Below, piece after piece: positions 1-9,320 of a DNA stretch of 64,000 bases. Source of the DNA: Pseudomonas synxantha (GTDB lineage Bacteria; Pseudomonadota; Gammaproteobacteria; Pseudomonadales; Pseudomonadaceae); NCBI RefSeq assembly GCF_900105675.1, contig NZ_LT629786.1, positions 5,332,001 through 5,396,000 on the forward strand. Reading direction: 5' to 3'. The translations under genes were made by a program, and so were the position numbers. Numbering within the stretch: the first letter of the stretch is position 1; each line of letters starts with the position of its first letter. Under the pieces are notes generated by a model that did not search any database, had not been told where the DNA came from, and worked only from the letters and a program-made list of their open reading frames with translations.

Positions 1-639
1 CGACGCACGGTAAAGCCCGTGCGCATCGATGTAGGCCAGGACCGCGTCAGGCACCAGGAAACGTACCGACTTCCCGCTGGCCAGCAGTTGACGGATCTGG
101 GTGGCGGACACCGCAAGCGGGGTCTGCCAGACGAATGCAATATTCCCGTTCGGCCCGGTCAGGGCCAAGGGGTCACTTACCGACCGCGCGGCCAGCAGGT
201 TGCGCAAGGCATCCGGCGGTTCGCTGTCGGCATCCGGGCGTTGCAAAACCAGGATGTGGCAATGCTGGAGGAGTTCCTCCCAGCGGTGCCAAGAGGGCAG
301 GCCGCAAAATGCGTCCCAGCCCAAAAGCAGAAATAACTGGTCATCCGCGGCCAACTCGGCGCGCATCAATTCCAGGGTGTCGACAGTGTAGGACGGTTTA
401 TCGCGCTTGAGTTCGCGATCGTCCACCACCAGCGGCGCTATGCCCTCTACCGCAAGGCGCACCATTTCCAGGCGCTGTTGCGCCGACACTTGCGGCGTAT
501 CACGATGCGGCGGCCGGAAATTGGGCAGCAGCCGCACCTCGTCCAGCGCAAGGGCATCCGCGACTTCCAGGGCACTGCGCAGGTGGCCGATGTGCACGGG
601 GTCGAAAGTACCACCGAGCAGCCCGATGCGTTTAGCCAT
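1..639 (-). CDS. nadD: nicotinate-nucleotide adenylyltransferase (partial, 3' end outside window)
   Basis: Transfers AMP from ATP to nicotinate mononucleotide in NAD+ synthesis. The protein begins [20 protein letters not shown], the nucleotidyltransferase alpha/beta phosphodiesterase signature ([11 protein letters not shown]), and 213 codons are present. The last readable residues ([10 protein letters not shown]) are typical of the NadD C-terminus, so only a few codons are lost beyond base 1. The ATG at 639 overlaps the proA stop by one base (TGATG), which indicates translational coupling in a proA-nadD operon, the usual Pseudomonas order. Confidence 0.93.
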   Translation of the reverse strand, partial: MAKRIGLLGGTFDPVHIGHLRSALEVADALALDEVRLLPNFRPPHRDTPQVSAQQRLEMVRLAVEGIAPLVVDDRELKRDKPSYTVDTLELMRAELAADDQLFLLLGWDAFCGLPSWHRWEELLQHCHILVLQRPDADSEPPDALRNLLAARSVSDPLALTGPNGNIAFVWQTPLAVSATQIRQLLASGKSVRFLVPDAVLAYIDAHGLYRAS

Positions 640-1904
640 CAACTGCGCACGTGACCGTCACCGAACACCACGTACTTCTCGCTGGTCAAGCCTTCGAGGC
701 CAACCGGGCCGCGCGCGTGGAGCTTGTCGGTGGAGATACCGATCTCCGCCCCCAGGCCGTACTCGAAACCGTCGGCAAACCGCGTCGAGGCGTTGACCAT
801 CACCGAAGCGGAATCCACTTCGTTGAGGAAACGCCGGGCATCGCTGAAGTGCTCGGAAACGATAGCGTCGGTGTGCTTGGAGCCGTATTTGTTGATGTGT
901 TCGATGGCCTGGTCCAGGTCATCGACGATACGGATCGACAGGATCGGCGCCGTGTACTCGGTGTACCAGTCCTGCTCGCTCGCCTCGATCACGTCCGCGC
1001 CGAGCAACGCCCGGGTACGCTCGCAACCGCGCAGCTCCACGCCCTTGTCGCGGTAGATGGCAGCCAGCGGCGGCAGCACGCGCTCGGCAATGCCGGCGTG
1101 CACCAGCAGGGTTTCCATGGTGTTGCACGGAGCATAGCGGTGGGTCTTGGCGTTGTCGGCGATGCGAATCGCCTTGTCGAGGTCGGCGGCGATGTCGATA
1201 TAGACGTGGCACACACCGTCCAGATGCTTGATCACCGGCACCTTGGCATCGCGGCTGACGCGCTCGATCAGGCTCTTGCCACCCCGGGGAACGATCACGT
1301 CGACGAATTCCGGCATGGTGATCAGCGCACCAACGGCGGCGCGGTCGGTGGTTTCCACCACTTGCACCACTTCGGCCGGCAATTCGGCCACGGCCAGGCC
1401 TTGCTGGATGCAGGCGGCGATGGCGCGGTTGGAATTGATCGCCTCGGAACCGCCACGCAGGATGGTAGCGTTGCCGGACTTGAGGCACAGGCTCGCGGCG
1501 TCGATGGTCACGTTTGGACGCGACTCATAGATGATGCCGATCACGCCCAGGGGCACGCGCATCTTGCCGACCTGGATACCGGATGGCAGGTAGCGCATAT
1601 CGCGGATTTCACCGATGGGGTCAGGCAGCTTGGCCACCTGACGCAGGCCTTCGATCATGTCGTCGATACGTGCCGGGGTCAGCGCCAAGCGATCCAGCAG
1701 GGCCGGTTCCAGGCCATTGGCACGGCCGTTGGCCAGGTCCAGCTCGTTGGCGGCGGTCAACTCGGAGCGCGAGGCATCCAGAGCATCGGCAGCCGCCAGC
1801 AGCGCACGGTTCTTCTGGGCAGTGCTCGCACGGGCGATCAACCGCGAAGCCTGACGGGCAGCGCGACCCAGGCGGGTCATGTAGTCAAGAACGGACTCAG
1901 TCAT
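639..1904 (-). CDS. proA: gamma-glutamyl phosphate reductase
   Basis: NADPH-dependent reduction of gamma-glutamyl phosphate to glutamate semialdehyde, the second step of proline synthesis, in the cytoplasm. The 421 aa length is normal for the family. The aldehyde-dehydrogenase-like fold shows the expected catalytic Cys260 in APCNTMETL, and the GxGxE-type nucleotide region lies around residues 140-160. It is the first gene of the proA-nadD pair. The 174-bp gap to the divergent glycosylase gene should hold the promoter. The long plus-strand frame opposite (651-1994) is a GC-rich shadow. Confidence 0.97.
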   Translation of the reverse strand: MTESVLDYMTRLGRAARQASRLIARASTAQKNRALLAAADALDASRSELTAANELDLANGRANGLEPALLDRLALTPARIDDMIEGLRQVAKLPDPIGEIRDMRYLPSGIQVGKMRVPLGVIGIIYESRPNVTIDAASLCLKSGNATILRGGSEAINSNRAIAACIQQGLAVAELPAEVVQVVETTDRAAVGALITMPEFVDVIVPRGGKSLIERVSRDAKVPVIKHLDGVCHVYIDIAADLDKAIRIADNAKTHRYAPCNTMETLLVHAGIAERVLPPLAAIYRDKGVELRGCERTRALLGADVIEASEQDWYTEYTAPILSIRIVDDLDQAIEHINKYGSKHTDAIVSEHFSDARRFLNEVDSASVMVNASTRFADGFEYGLGAEIGISTDKLHARGPVGLEGLTSEKYVVFGDGHVRS

Positions 1905-2036
1905 GGTCAGGGAGTCTTGGCAAAGAGGAAAGCGGCAGATTATAGCTGTGACGCAGCACGACTGACAGCGGTGAGGGGCGGATGGTCGAAATGAACTGTA
2001 AAAACCTGCGGTTCAGGCGTAATTAAGCTGGGAGTT

Positions 2037-2068
2037 GTTATTATTCGGTCACATTTAGCCGTAATAAC
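2037..2068. promoter_or_regulatory. imperfect inverted repeat upstream of the 3-methyladenine glycosylase gene
   Basis: GTTATTA (2037-2043) and TAATAAC (2062-2068) are perfect 7-bp inverted arms. CGG (2046-2048) and CCG (2059-2061) add inner pairing. The element ends 10 bp before the ATG at 2079, so it could be an operator or a hairpin near the ribosome binding site. No function is known to me. Confidence 0.3.
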
Positions 2069-2078
2069 CCTGAACGCC

Positions 2079-2762
2079 ATGTCCGGTTTTACCCCTCTGC
2101 TCCCCCCCAGCGCCCTGCCCAACTGCTTCTTCGACCGCGATGCGCAACTGCTTGCGCGAGAATTACTCGGCAAAGTCATTCGCCATCGCGTCGGTGATAT
2201 CTGGCTTTCGGCGCGAATTATTGAAACCGAAGCCTATTACGTGGCCGAAAAAGGCAGCCACTCCTCCCTCGGCTACACAGAAAAGCGTAAGGCTTTGTTT
2301 CTGGACGGTGGCCATATCTATATGTACTACGCCCGCGGCGGCGATTCGCTGAACTTCAGCGCCCATGGCCCGGGCAATGCCGTACTGATCAAATCAGCCT
2401 ACCCATGGGTCGATGAAATCTCCGGCCCGGCCAGCCTGGCCCAGATGCTGCTGAACAACCCGAACGCCGATGGCAGCCCTCGCCCGACGCAAAAACTCTG
2501 TGCCGGCCAGACCTTGCTGTGCAAGGCGCTGGGCCTGAAGGTGGCGATGTGGGACGCCAAGCGCTTTGACCAGGAGCTGTTGTATGTCGAGGATGTTGGC
2601 CAGGTGCCTACGCAGATTATCCAGACCACGCGGCTGGGCATCCCCAGCGGGCGCGATGAACACCTGATGTACCGCTTCGTAGATGCTGGCTATGCGCCTT
2701 ATTGCACGCGGAACCCGCTGCGCCGGGGGCAGGTCGAAGGCCGCGATTATTTCTTGATTTGA
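2079..2762 (+). CDS. DNA-3-methyladenine glycosylase (AAG/MPG family)
   Basis: A monofunctional base-excision repair glycosylase that removes 3-methyladenine and other alkylated purines. The 227 aa protein matches the AAG fold: LLGK near residue 30, catalytic Glu in IIETEAY around residue 49, the GxxYxYxxYG-like segment GGHIYMYYARG, and a C-terminal basic Asn-Pro-Leu segment. The start is the first in-frame ATG with a sensible N-terminus; an upstream inverted repeat is listed separately. It stands alone, and a single REP palindrome follows its stop. Confidence 0.93.
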   Translation: MSGFTPLLPPSALPNCFFDRDAQLLARELLGKVIRHRVGDIWLSARIIETEAYYVAEKGSHSSLGYTEKRKALFLDGGHIYMYYARGGDSLNFSAHGPGNAVLIKSAYPWVDEISGPASLAQMLLNNPNADGSPRPTQKLCAGQTLLCKALGLKVAMWDAKRFDQELLYVEDVGQVPTQIIQTTRLGIPSGRDEHLMYRFVDAGYAPYCTRNPLRRGQVEGRDYFLI

Positions 2763-2790
2763 ACAGGTGGACCCACGCAACACATCCAAT

Positions 2791-2816
2791 GTGGGAGGGG
2801 GCTTGCTCCCTCCCAC
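2791..2816. repeat. single REP-type palindrome
   Basis: GTGGGAGG and CCTCCCAC form a perfect hairpin around GGGCTTGCTC in the gap between the glycosylase and DedA-PAP2 genes. It belongs to the same GTGGGAGGGGGCTTGC family as four longer paired elements in this window, but here it is one compact stem. It could also act as a transcription attenuator after the glycosylase gene. Confidence 0.8.
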
Positions 2817-2867
2817 AGTTGATCATCAGCGTTTCAGCATATGCATTACAGAGATGGAGTGGATTGT

Positions 2868-4184
2868 ATGGGCCAATGGCTCGATAGCATTACCGGCTGG
2901 CTGACCCTGAACCCGCAATGGCTGGCAGCGGCGGTGTTTATTGTCGCGTGCGTGGAGTGCCTGGCCATCGCCGGGCTGATCGTGCCGGGCACGGTATTGC
3001 TATTCGCGATTGCCGCGCTGGCCGGCAGCGGCGCGCTGTCCTTAAGTGAAACGCTTTTGCTGGGCTTTCTCGGCGGCTTGTTGGGCGATGGGGTTTCCTA
3101 CTACCTGGGACGACATTTCCACCAGAACATCCGGCGCCTGCCCGGCCTTCGTCACCATCCTGAGTGGATGAACGGCGCGGAAACCTATTTTCACAAATAC
3201 GGAATCGCCAGCCTATTGGTCGGACGTTTCATCGGCCCGTTGCGCCCTATGCTGCCAATGGTCGCCGGCATGTGCGACATGCCCTTCCCGCGCTTCGCTG
3301 CCGTGAGCATCCTTGCCGCAGCGGGCTGGTCGGTGGCTTACCTGATGCCGGGCTGGGCCGCTGGCGCCGCGTTCCGCCTGCCTCTGCCTGAGGGTTTCTG
3401 GCCGGAAGCGGCGGTTATCGCGGCCTGCCTGGCGGTCCTGCTGGGGCTGAGCTTGAACAGCAGCTGGCGCGGCCATCGTCGCGCCACCTTGTGGATCGGT
3501 TGCGCCAGCCTGGTCTTGTTGATTGCGCTGTTTATCGGCTACCCCCACCTCAACGACTTCGATCAGGGTCTGAGCGCACTGGTGCAGGAGCATCGCAGCC
3601 CTTGGCTGGACGAGGTCATGGTGCGGGTCACCCAACTGGGTGAGTTCAAGAAGATGTTTGTCGCCAGCGCGGTGTTCACCGGCTTGCTGATACTGGCACG
3701 GCAATGGCGCCACGCGCTGTTTGTCGGCGCCACGCTCGCCGGTGCGGCCGTGATCAACACCGGCACCAAGCTGTTTTTCGCCCGTGGGCGCCCGGAAATC
3801 CTCACAGACCCGTTGACCAGCTTCAGCATGCCCAGCGGCCATGCCTCCGGCGCCTTTGCATTCTTCCTGGCGCTTGCGGTGCTGGCCGGCCGTGGCCAAC
3901 CCACACGTCTACGCCTGACCTGGATGTTGCTGGGTTGTATTCCCGCGGCCTTCATTGCCCTGTCGCGGGTTTACCTGGGCGCCCATTGGCCCACGGATAT
4001 CCTGGCCGGCACGTTGCTGGCGATGACCGTATGCGCGTTCAGCCTCACCGTCAGCGAACACCGCAGCCCATTGCCTGCGATGTCGCAAAAAGCCTGGTGG
4101 CTGGTGTTGCCGGCCGTGGTGGCCGTACTCGGCTTTATCGCTTTTACCGGCACGCCCCACGCACTGCTCAGGTACGCCTATTGA
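2868..4184 (+). CDS. fused DedA (SNARE-associated) and PAP2 phosphatase membrane protein
   Basis: A 438 aa inner-membrane protein with two domains. Residues about 15-200 form a DedA domain (EC-LAIAGLIVPG, then FIGPLRPMLPMVAG), a family linked to lipid-carrier flipping. Residues about 230-410 are a PAP2 phosphatase with all three signature blocks: KLFFARGRP, PSGH and SRVYLGAHWPTD. Together they suggest dephosphorylation and recycling of an undecaprenyl or phosphatidate lipid. The start at 2868 has GGAG nine bases upstream; an earlier in-frame ATG at 2841 lacks this. The gene meets the next one tail to tail with a 7-bp overlap. Confidence 0.88.
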   Translation: MGQWLDSITGWLTLNPQWLAAAVFIVACVECLAIAGLIVPGTVLLFAIAALAGSGALSLSETLLLGFLGGLLGDGVSYYLGRHFHQNIRRLPGLRHHPEWMNGAETYFHKYGIASLLVGRFIGPLRPMLPMVAGMCDMPFPRFAAVSILAAAGWSVAYLMPGWAAGAAFRLPLPEGFWPEAAVIAACLAVLLGLSLNSSWRGHRRATLWIGCASLVLLIALFIGYPHLNDFDQGLSALVQEHRSPWLDEVMVRVTQLGEFKKMFVASAVFTGLLILARQWRHALFVGATLAGAAVINTGTKLFFARGRPEILTDPLTSFSMPSGHASGAFAFFLALAVLAGRGQPTRLRLTWMLLGCIPAAFIALSRVYLGAHWPTDILAGTLLAMTVCAFSLTVSEHRSPLPAMSQKAWWLVLPAVVAVLGFIAFTGTPHALLRYAY

Positions 4185-4393
4185 CCCTTGGCCGGGCCGA
4201 TCCAGTCCACCGAAGCGCTGCGGCGCTCAACACAACGTTCGCGCCGCTCCAGTAGCATCTCATCGGCAATTTCAGCGGCGCGCTCGGCGATGTACTCCGG
4301 GCCCCGCGTTGCATCCTGCTGGAGCAATTGTGTGGTCACGCTGACAAAGTACGCGTCCCAGGCAACTTGCTCCGATGGTGTCAGACGAATCAT
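4178..4393 (-). CDS. small conserved hypothetical protein
   Basis: A 71 aa soluble, acidic-basic protein starting MIRLTPSEQ, with a helical middle (EYIAERAAEIADEML) and no signal peptide or membrane segment. I do not recognise a function. The ATG at 4393 has GGGG seven bases upstream; another ATG two codons earlier (4399) has no spacer from the same purine run. It overlaps the end of the DedA-PAP2 gene on the other strand by 7 bp. Confidence 0.65.
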   Translation of the reverse strand: MIRLTPSEQVAWDAYFVSVTTQLLQQDATRGPEYIAERAAEIADEMLLERRERCVERRSASVDWIGPAKGQ

Positions 4394-4490
4394 GGTCATC
4401 CCCGATCAATTAATGTGATCGGAAAATATTGCAGGCGGCGCAGCTGAGATGGCCGAGCAAACTCTGAAAGCTCCGTCAGATAAATCTGAA

Positions 4491-5081
4491 TCAGGTGAAC
4501 AGTTCGCCCTGGAGTTCATCCAGCAACATTTGAATCGCATCCAGGCGTTGCTGCGGGTCGTCGAGTTGCAGCAGGTCGACCTTGTCGGCCTCGGTGAACG
4601 GCAATAGATAAGCCAGCTGATTGCCCAGAGCTTGCTGCCCCTCGGCTTGGCCGCCCATGTCCAAAGAGGCGACCATCGGGTGCTCGGCCAGGGCCTGGAG
4701 CAACGCAAGCAGGTCGGCGTCCTCTTCTTCAAGCGGCCGGTCCGGCAGCTCTTCCATCCATTGCACGTCGGCCACCAGCAGTTGGTCTTTCTGCACGCCG
4801 GCATCACGCACACGGAAACGCCGACCGCCTTCGACACGAATCCCCAGCAGGCCGTTGTCCTGCTGTTTGAAGTCGCGGATCAGCGCTTCACAGCCAATCA
4901 ACGCGTAGCCCTCCGGCGCCATGCCGACTTCCTTGCCGTCGAGGATGCACACCACGCCGAAGCTTTCGCCCTTTTTCATGCAGCGGCTGATCATGTCCAG
5001 ATAGCGCGCCTCGAACAGTTGCAAGTCGAGGGTGCAGCCAGGGAACAGCACGGTGTTGAGCGGGAACAGCGCCAGACTCAT
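4491..5081 (-). CDS. Lon N-terminal (substrate-binding) domain protein
   Basis: A 196 aa protein formed only of the LON substrate-binding domain: MSLALFPLNTVLFPG at the start, then LQLFEARYLDM and ALIGCEALIRDF. It has no AAA+ or protease domain. Stand-alone LON-domain proteins are common in proteobacteria; their role is unclear, with peptide binding or adaptor function as guesses. The gene follows lrgB on the same strand with a 21-bp gap and may be co-transcribed with lrgAB. Confidence 0.9.
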   Translation of the reverse strand: MSLALFPLNTVLFPGCTLDLQLFEARYLDMISRCMKKGESFGVVCILDGKEVGMAPEGYALIGCEALIRDFKQQDNGLLGIRVEGGRRFRVRDAGVQKDQLLVADVQWMEELPDRPLEEEDADLLALLQALAEHPMVASLDMGGQAEGQQALGNQLAYLLPFTEADKVDLLQLDDPQQRLDAIQMLLDELQGELFT

Positions 5082-5102
5082 AAAGGTTTCCTTAAACCTG
5101 GG

Positions 5103-5819
5103 TTAAACAATTACCGACACTGCCAGCGGCAGGAACACTGCCGTGGCCACGCCCATCAGGCTCATCGCCAGCGCCGCGAAGGCGCCACACTCTTCGCTTT
5201 CCTGCAGGGCCACCGAGGTGCCGACGGCGTGGGCAGTCATGCCCAACGCCATGCCGCGCGCTTCGGGGCTGTGTACACCCAGGCGCGTCAGGTACGCCGG
5301 GCCGATCATCGCGCCGACCACCCCGGTGATCAGCACAAACACCGCCGCCAAGGCCGCAACGCCACCAATCTGCTCGGCGACCAGCATGGCGATCGGCGAC
5401 GTCACCGACTTGGGCGCCATGGTCATCAGCACCATATGTTCGGCTCCGAACCACCACCCCAGCCACACACACAAACCTGTGGCCAACACCCCACCTATCA
5501 CCAGCGTAGTAAAAATCGGCCAGAACAATTGGCGAATCCGTCGCAGGTTGAGATAAAGCGGCACCGCCAGGGCCACTGTTGCAGGCCCGAGCAGGATGCC
5601 CATGATCTCGGTGCTCTTGCGGTATTCGGCATAGCTCAGGCCACAGGTGAGCAGCACGCCGATCACCAGCAGCATGGACACCAGCACCGGCTGCAGGAAG
5701 ACCCAGCGGGTTTTCTCGAACCCCGCCAGCACCAGTTGATAGGCGCCCAGGGTGATGCCGATGCCGAACAGCGGGTGGTGAATGACGGCCGTCCAGGCAC
5801 CCTGCCAGTCAAAGATCAC
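5103..5819 (-). CDS. lrgB: LrgB/CidB family membrane protein
   Basis: A 238 aa polytopic inner-membrane protein with many hydrophobic segments. Family markers are LLGPATVALAVPLY, PKSVTSPIAM and GMTAHAVGTSVA. LrgB works with the holin-like LrgA; proposed roles are control of murein hydrolase release and export of small carbon acids such as pyruvate. Its ATG overlaps the lrgA stop by 4 bp (ATGA), so the two are translationally coupled. Confidence 0.93.
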   Translation of the reverse strand: MIFDWQGAWTAVIHHPLFGIGITLGAYQLVLAGFEKTRWVFLQPVLVSMLLVIGVLLTCGLSYAEYRKSTEIMGILLGPATVALAVPLYLNLRRIRQLFWPIFTTLVIGGVLATGLCVWLGWWFGAEHMVLMTMAPKSVTSPIAMLVAEQIGGVAALAAVFVLITGVVGAMIGPAYLTRLGVHSPEARGMALGMTAHAVGTSVALQESEECGAFAALAMSLMGVATAVFLPLAVSVIV

Positions 5820-6169
5820 TGCCCTCGCTCCTTGCGCTTGACCATTTGCTGCATCAATACGCCGATAAAGCCCATGGCGATCACCAGCGACAATACCAGC
5901 GCACCGACGATGGCCCAGAAGTCGGCGGCGATGTCCTTGGCATATACCATCACGCCCACGGCCGGGGGCACCAGCAGCAGCGGCAGATAACGCAACAGGC
6001 TGCTGGCCGCCAGGCTCAGGGGCTCGCCGACTTCACCGCGCCAGACCAGGAAACCCAGCATCAGCAACAGGCCCACAATCGGCCCCGGCAGCACTGGCAA
6101 CAGTAAATGATTGATCGCCGTGCCGATCAGTTGGAACAGCACCAGCCAGGTCAGGCCACGTAACAGCAT
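5816..6169 (-). CDS. lrgA: CidA/LrgA family holin-like protein
   Basis: A 117 aa small membrane protein with four predicted hydrophobic segments and the family sequence PGPIVGLLLMLGFL. Partner of LrgB in a holin-antiholin or small-molecule export pair. I chose the ATG at 6169 because GGGGAGAG stands a few bases upstream; the longer frame starting at 6187 would place this purine run inside the coding sequence. Confidence 0.92.
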   Translation of the reverse strand: MLLRGLTWLVLFQLIGTAINHLLLPVLPGPIVGLLLMLGFLVWRGEVGEPLSLAASSLLRYLPLLLVPPAVGVMVYAKDIAADFWAIVGALVLSLVIAMGFIGVLMQQMVKRKERGQ

Positions 6170-6352
6170 TCGCTCTCTCCCCTTCAAAGCTCGCCCGCAT
6201 TATAAGCATGCCCATTCTATGCCCCGGCATTCGCCAAAAGCATGGTGGGTTGACCGGGCGGGGTGCCCATGATGATCTACATTGGTTCTCTGTAACCCAT
6301 AAAAAGCCCCCATTCTCGGGCGGATAAAAACGATGAACCCAGGAGAGACGCA

Positions 6353-6808
6353 ATGCCCTATGTACCTGTAGCGCAGCTCAAAGATTATGTCGGCAAGGAA
6401 CTGGGACGTTCCGAATGGCTCACCATCGACCAGGCGCGTATCAACCTGTTCGCAGAAGCCACCGGCGATCATCAGTTCATCCACGTCGACCCGGTCAAGG
6501 CCGCCGAGACCCCATTCGGCAGCACCATCGCCCATGGTTTCCTGTCGCTGTCGCTGATGCCCAAGCTGATGGAAGACATCCTGATCATGCCCGAAGGCCT
6601 GAAGATGGCAGTCAACTACGGCCTGGACAGCGTGCGTTTTATCCAGCCGGTGAAGGTTGATTCCAAGGTGCGCCTGAACGTCACCCTCACCGATGTCACC
6701 GAGAAAAAACCGGGCCAATGGCTGTTCAAGGCCACCGCCACCCTGGAAATCGAAGGCCAGGAGAAGCCCGCCTACATTGCCGAGTCGTTGTCGCTCTGCT
6801 TCGTATAA
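6353..6808 (+). CDS. MaoC-like (R)-specific enoyl-CoA hydratase family protein
   Basis: A 151 aa hotdog-fold protein. The hydratase-2 motif is clear: NLFAEATGDHQFIHVDP (catalytic Asp and His), followed by FGSTIAHGFLSLSL. Such enzymes hydrate trans-2-enoyl-CoA to the (R)-3-hydroxyacyl-CoA; the exact substrate cannot be read from sequence. The start has AGGAGA just upstream. It is a single gene, divergent from lrgA. Confidence 0.9.
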   Translation: MPYVPVAQLKDYVGKELGRSEWLTIDQARINLFAEATGDHQFIHVDPVKAAETPFGSTIAHGFLSLSLMPKLMEDILIMPEGLKMAVNYGLDSVRFIQPVKVDSKVRLNVTLTDVTEKKPGQWLFKATATLEIEGQEKPAYIAESLSLCFV

Positions 6809-6913
6809 GGCCCGGACTGTGGTGAGGCGATAAACCTTGCCACAGTGTATGTAAATTTATGTATGAATCCTGCGGCTGCGGCATACTCGGCGCTCAATTA
6901 TCCGGATCCCGCT

Positions 6914-8632
6914 ATGCGCCCACTCGTTCCCCTCGCCTTTGCCCTGTTGCTCACCGCTTGCGGAGACGGCGAATCGCTGTTGCCGCCCGATGCGCGCCTG
7001 CCCGATGGCGGCCGCTACCGGGGTGACGTGGTCAACGGACTGCTGCAAGGCCAGGGCCGCGTGGATTACCCCAATGGCAGTTGGTACGCCGGCCAGTTCG
7101 ACAAAGGGCAGTGGCACGGCAAGGGCGAATGGCATGGTAGTAATGGCGAAGTCTATAAAGGCGAATTCCAGCAGGGCCTGTTTGAGGGCCAGGGCAGCCT
7201 GACCACCGCGGGCAGCAGTTACGTCGGAGGTTTCAAAAAGGGTCGACGCAACGGCGAAGGCACCCTCAAAGAGGGGCAAATGACCTATCGCGGCGAATTC
7301 AAGGACGACCAGTACGCAGGCCTCGGCCGCCTCGAGCTGGCCGATGGCAGCCAATACCAGGGCCAATTCGCCCACGGCAAGCCCAATGGCGAAGGCCAGC
7401 GTAATGACGACAGCGGCAATCAGTTCAGTGGCCGCTTCGTCGATGGCCAACTGGAAGGCAATGGCACCTTCAACAGCGCCGAGGGCGATATCTATGTCGG
7501 CCAATTCAAGCAGAACCAGCTCAACGGTAAAGGCCGCTACGAAAACGCCGACGGTGACGTGTGGATCGGCCAGTTCAAGGAAGGCGCCCTCAGCGGCCAG
7601 GGTGAGTTGATCGGGGTGGATGGCAGCCACTATGTCGGCCAGTTCAGCGATTGGCGCTTTACCGGCGAAGGCCGCCTGAATCTCACCGATGGCAGTTTCT
7701 ATATCGGCGGTTTCGACAGCGACAACTACCAGGGCCGCGGCACCCTCGTCCTCACCGACGGCACCGTACAGGCGGGCACCTGGGTCAATGGCCTGCGCGT
7801 ACGCGATGCCGATGGCACGCTGCTGCCCGACCCACTGGAAACCGGCGTACTGGCCCAAGGCCGCTTGCTCGATAACGCCCTGGCCGCCGTGCCGCTGTCC
7901 ACCCCTGCCGTCGAGCTGTACACCTTGGCATTGGCGGGCGACGGCAAGCAAAGCGTGTTCCTGCGCGAAGCCGATTACGTCAGCAACATGCTCGCCACAC
8001 GCTTCGGCGCACGCGGGCAGGTGCGCCTGGTCAACCACCGCGACCATATTACCGACCGCCCGCTGGCCACCCGCGAAAGCCTGCGACGCGCCGTGCAAAC
8101 CCTGGCCGAACGTACCGGGCCGGAAGACCTGATCTTCATCTACATGACCAGCCATGGCACACACGAACACGAACTGGTGCTCGACCAACCGCGCATGGAA
8201 CTGGCCGACCTGCCCGCCGATGAGCTGGCCGCGGTGCTCGCACCGCTGAAAAACCGCGACAAGATTATCGTGATCTCAGCATGCTATTCCGGAGGCTTCA
8301 TACCGGCACTCAAGGATGAACGCACCCTGATCATGACCGCCTCCCGTGCAGACCGCGTGTCGTTTGGCTGCTCGGAAGAAGCGGACTTCACCTACTTCGG
8401 TGATGCCCTTTTCGCACAAGCTTTTAACCAGACGGATGATTTGCAACACGCCTTCAAACTGGCACAACTGCACGTGGCCGAACGCGAACAGGCGGACAAC
8501 TTCGAAGCCTCCGAACCGCAGATCTGGGCCCCCAAAGGCGTGATCGCCCGCTGGCAATTATTACGCAAACAGCAGGCACGAAAGGCGCTCGAAAGCGTCT
8601 CAATGAATAGCAAGGAAGCCAAAGGCAACTAA
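6914..8632 (+). CDS. MORN-repeat lipoprotein with C-terminal C13 (caspase/legumain-like) cysteine protease domain
   Basis: A 572 aa predicted lipoprotein. The start at 6914 gives a proper type II signal peptide, MRPLVPLAFALLLTAC, with the lipobox Cys at 16; a longer frame from 6845 would hide it. Residues about 30-300 contain 11-12 MORN repeats of the type YxGxFxxGxxxGxG. Residues about 340-540 match the C13/caspase-like clan: catalytic His414 in MTSHGTH and Cys457 in SACYSGGF, followed by TASRADRVSFGC. Both dyad residues are present, so it should be active, probably as a membrane-anchored periplasmic or outer-membrane protease. Substrates are unknown. Confidence 0.85.
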   Translation: MRPLVPLAFALLLTACGDGESLLPPDARLPDGGRYRGDVVNGLLQGQGRVDYPNGSWYAGQFDKGQWHGKGEWHGSNGEVYKGEFQQGLFEGQGSLTTAGSSYVGGFKKGRRNGEGTLKEGQMTYRGEFKDDQYAGLGRLELADGSQYQGQFAHGKPNGEGQRNDDSGNQFSGRFVDGQLEGNGTFNSAEGDIYVGQFKQNQLNGKGRYENADGDVWIGQFKEGALSGQGELIGVDGSHYVGQFSDWRFTGEGRLNLTDGSFYIGGFDSDNYQGRGTLVLTDGTVQAGTWVNGLRVRDADGTLLPDPLETGVLAQGRLLDNALAAVPLSTPAVELYTLALAGDGKQSVFLREADYVSNMLATRFGARGQVRLVNHRDHITDRPLATRESLRRAVQTLAERTGPEDLIFIYMTSHGTHEHELVLDQPRMELADLPADELAAVLAPLKNRDKIIVISACYSGGFIPALKDERTLIMTASRADRVSFGCSEEADFTYFGDALFAQAFNQTDDLQHAFKLAQLHVAEREQADNFEASEPQIWAPKGVIARWQLLRKQQARKALESVSMNSKEAKGN

Positions 8633-8661
8633 GCTGTAACGTGTAACAAGGGGGAAACACC

Positions 8662-9303
8662 ATGTACCTGACACCTCAGCACATCTTGCTGGCCGGGGCC
8701 TCCGGGCTGACTGGCGAGCACCTGCTCGACCGCCTGCTCAACGAACCTACCGTAACCCGCGTACTGGCACCGAGTCGCAAGCCGCTGGCTGAGCACCCGC
8801 ACCTGGAAAACCCCGTAGGCGACCCCGCCGTATTCCTGCCGCAACTGAGCGGCCAGGTGGATATCGCCTTCTGCTGCCTGGGCACTACCATCAAGCAGGC
8901 GGGCTCCGAAGCGGCCTTCCGCGCTGTCGACCTGGATCTGGTCGTGGCCTTCGCCAAGCGCGCACGGGAACTGGGCGCGCGGCACCTGATCGTGATCAGC
9001 GCTATTGGCGCCGACCCGAAATCCTCGATCTTCTACAACCGGGTCAAGGGCGAAATGGAACAGGCATTGAAGGCCCAGGACTGGCCGCAACTGACCATCG
9101 TGCGGCCTTCGCTGCTATTGGGCGAACGCTTGGAACCACGCCTGGCCGAGCAACTGGCCGGGCCGTTGTCGCGTTTGATCCCAGGCAAGTATCACGGCAT
9201 CGAAGTCTGCGAACTGGCCCGCGCCATGTGGCGTCTGGCGCTGGAAGAGCAGGATGGGGTGCGGGTGGTCGAGTCGGATGAGCTGCGCAAGCTCGGCAAG
9301 TAA
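8662..9303 (+). CDS. NAD(P)-binding Rossmann protein (atypical SDR, YbjT/HTATIP2-like)
   Basis: A 213 aa protein with a dinucleotide-binding N-terminus ([19 protein letters not shown], GxxGxxG type) and the central strand [27 protein letters not shown], typical of atypical short-chain dehydrogenases. It lacks the classical YxxxK pair in the usual context, so it may be a redox sensor rather than an enzyme. GGGGG precedes the ATG by eight bases. It lies 29 bp after the MORN-C13 gene and may be co-transcribed with it. Confidence 0.85.
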   Translation: MYLTPQHILLAGASGLTGEHLLDRLLNEPTVTRVLAPSRKPLAEHPHLENPVGDPAVFLPQLSGQVDIAFCCLGTTIKQAGSEAAFRAVDLDLVVAFAKRARELGARHLIVISAIGADPKSSIFYNRVKGEMEQALKAQDWPQLTIVRPSLLLGERLEPRLAEQLAGPLSRLIPGKYHGIEVCELARAMWRLALEEQDGVRVVESDELRKLGK

Positions 9304-9320
9304 ATGTAAACACAAAACCA

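Noticed and set aside
651..1994. 447-codon plus-strand frame opposite proA
   Set aside because: Composition is the mirror of a GC-rich gene; no start site or family; proA is certain.
6857..8188. 443-codon frame opposite the MORN-C13 gene
   Set aside because: Repeats in it are the complement of the MORN repeats; no ribosome site.
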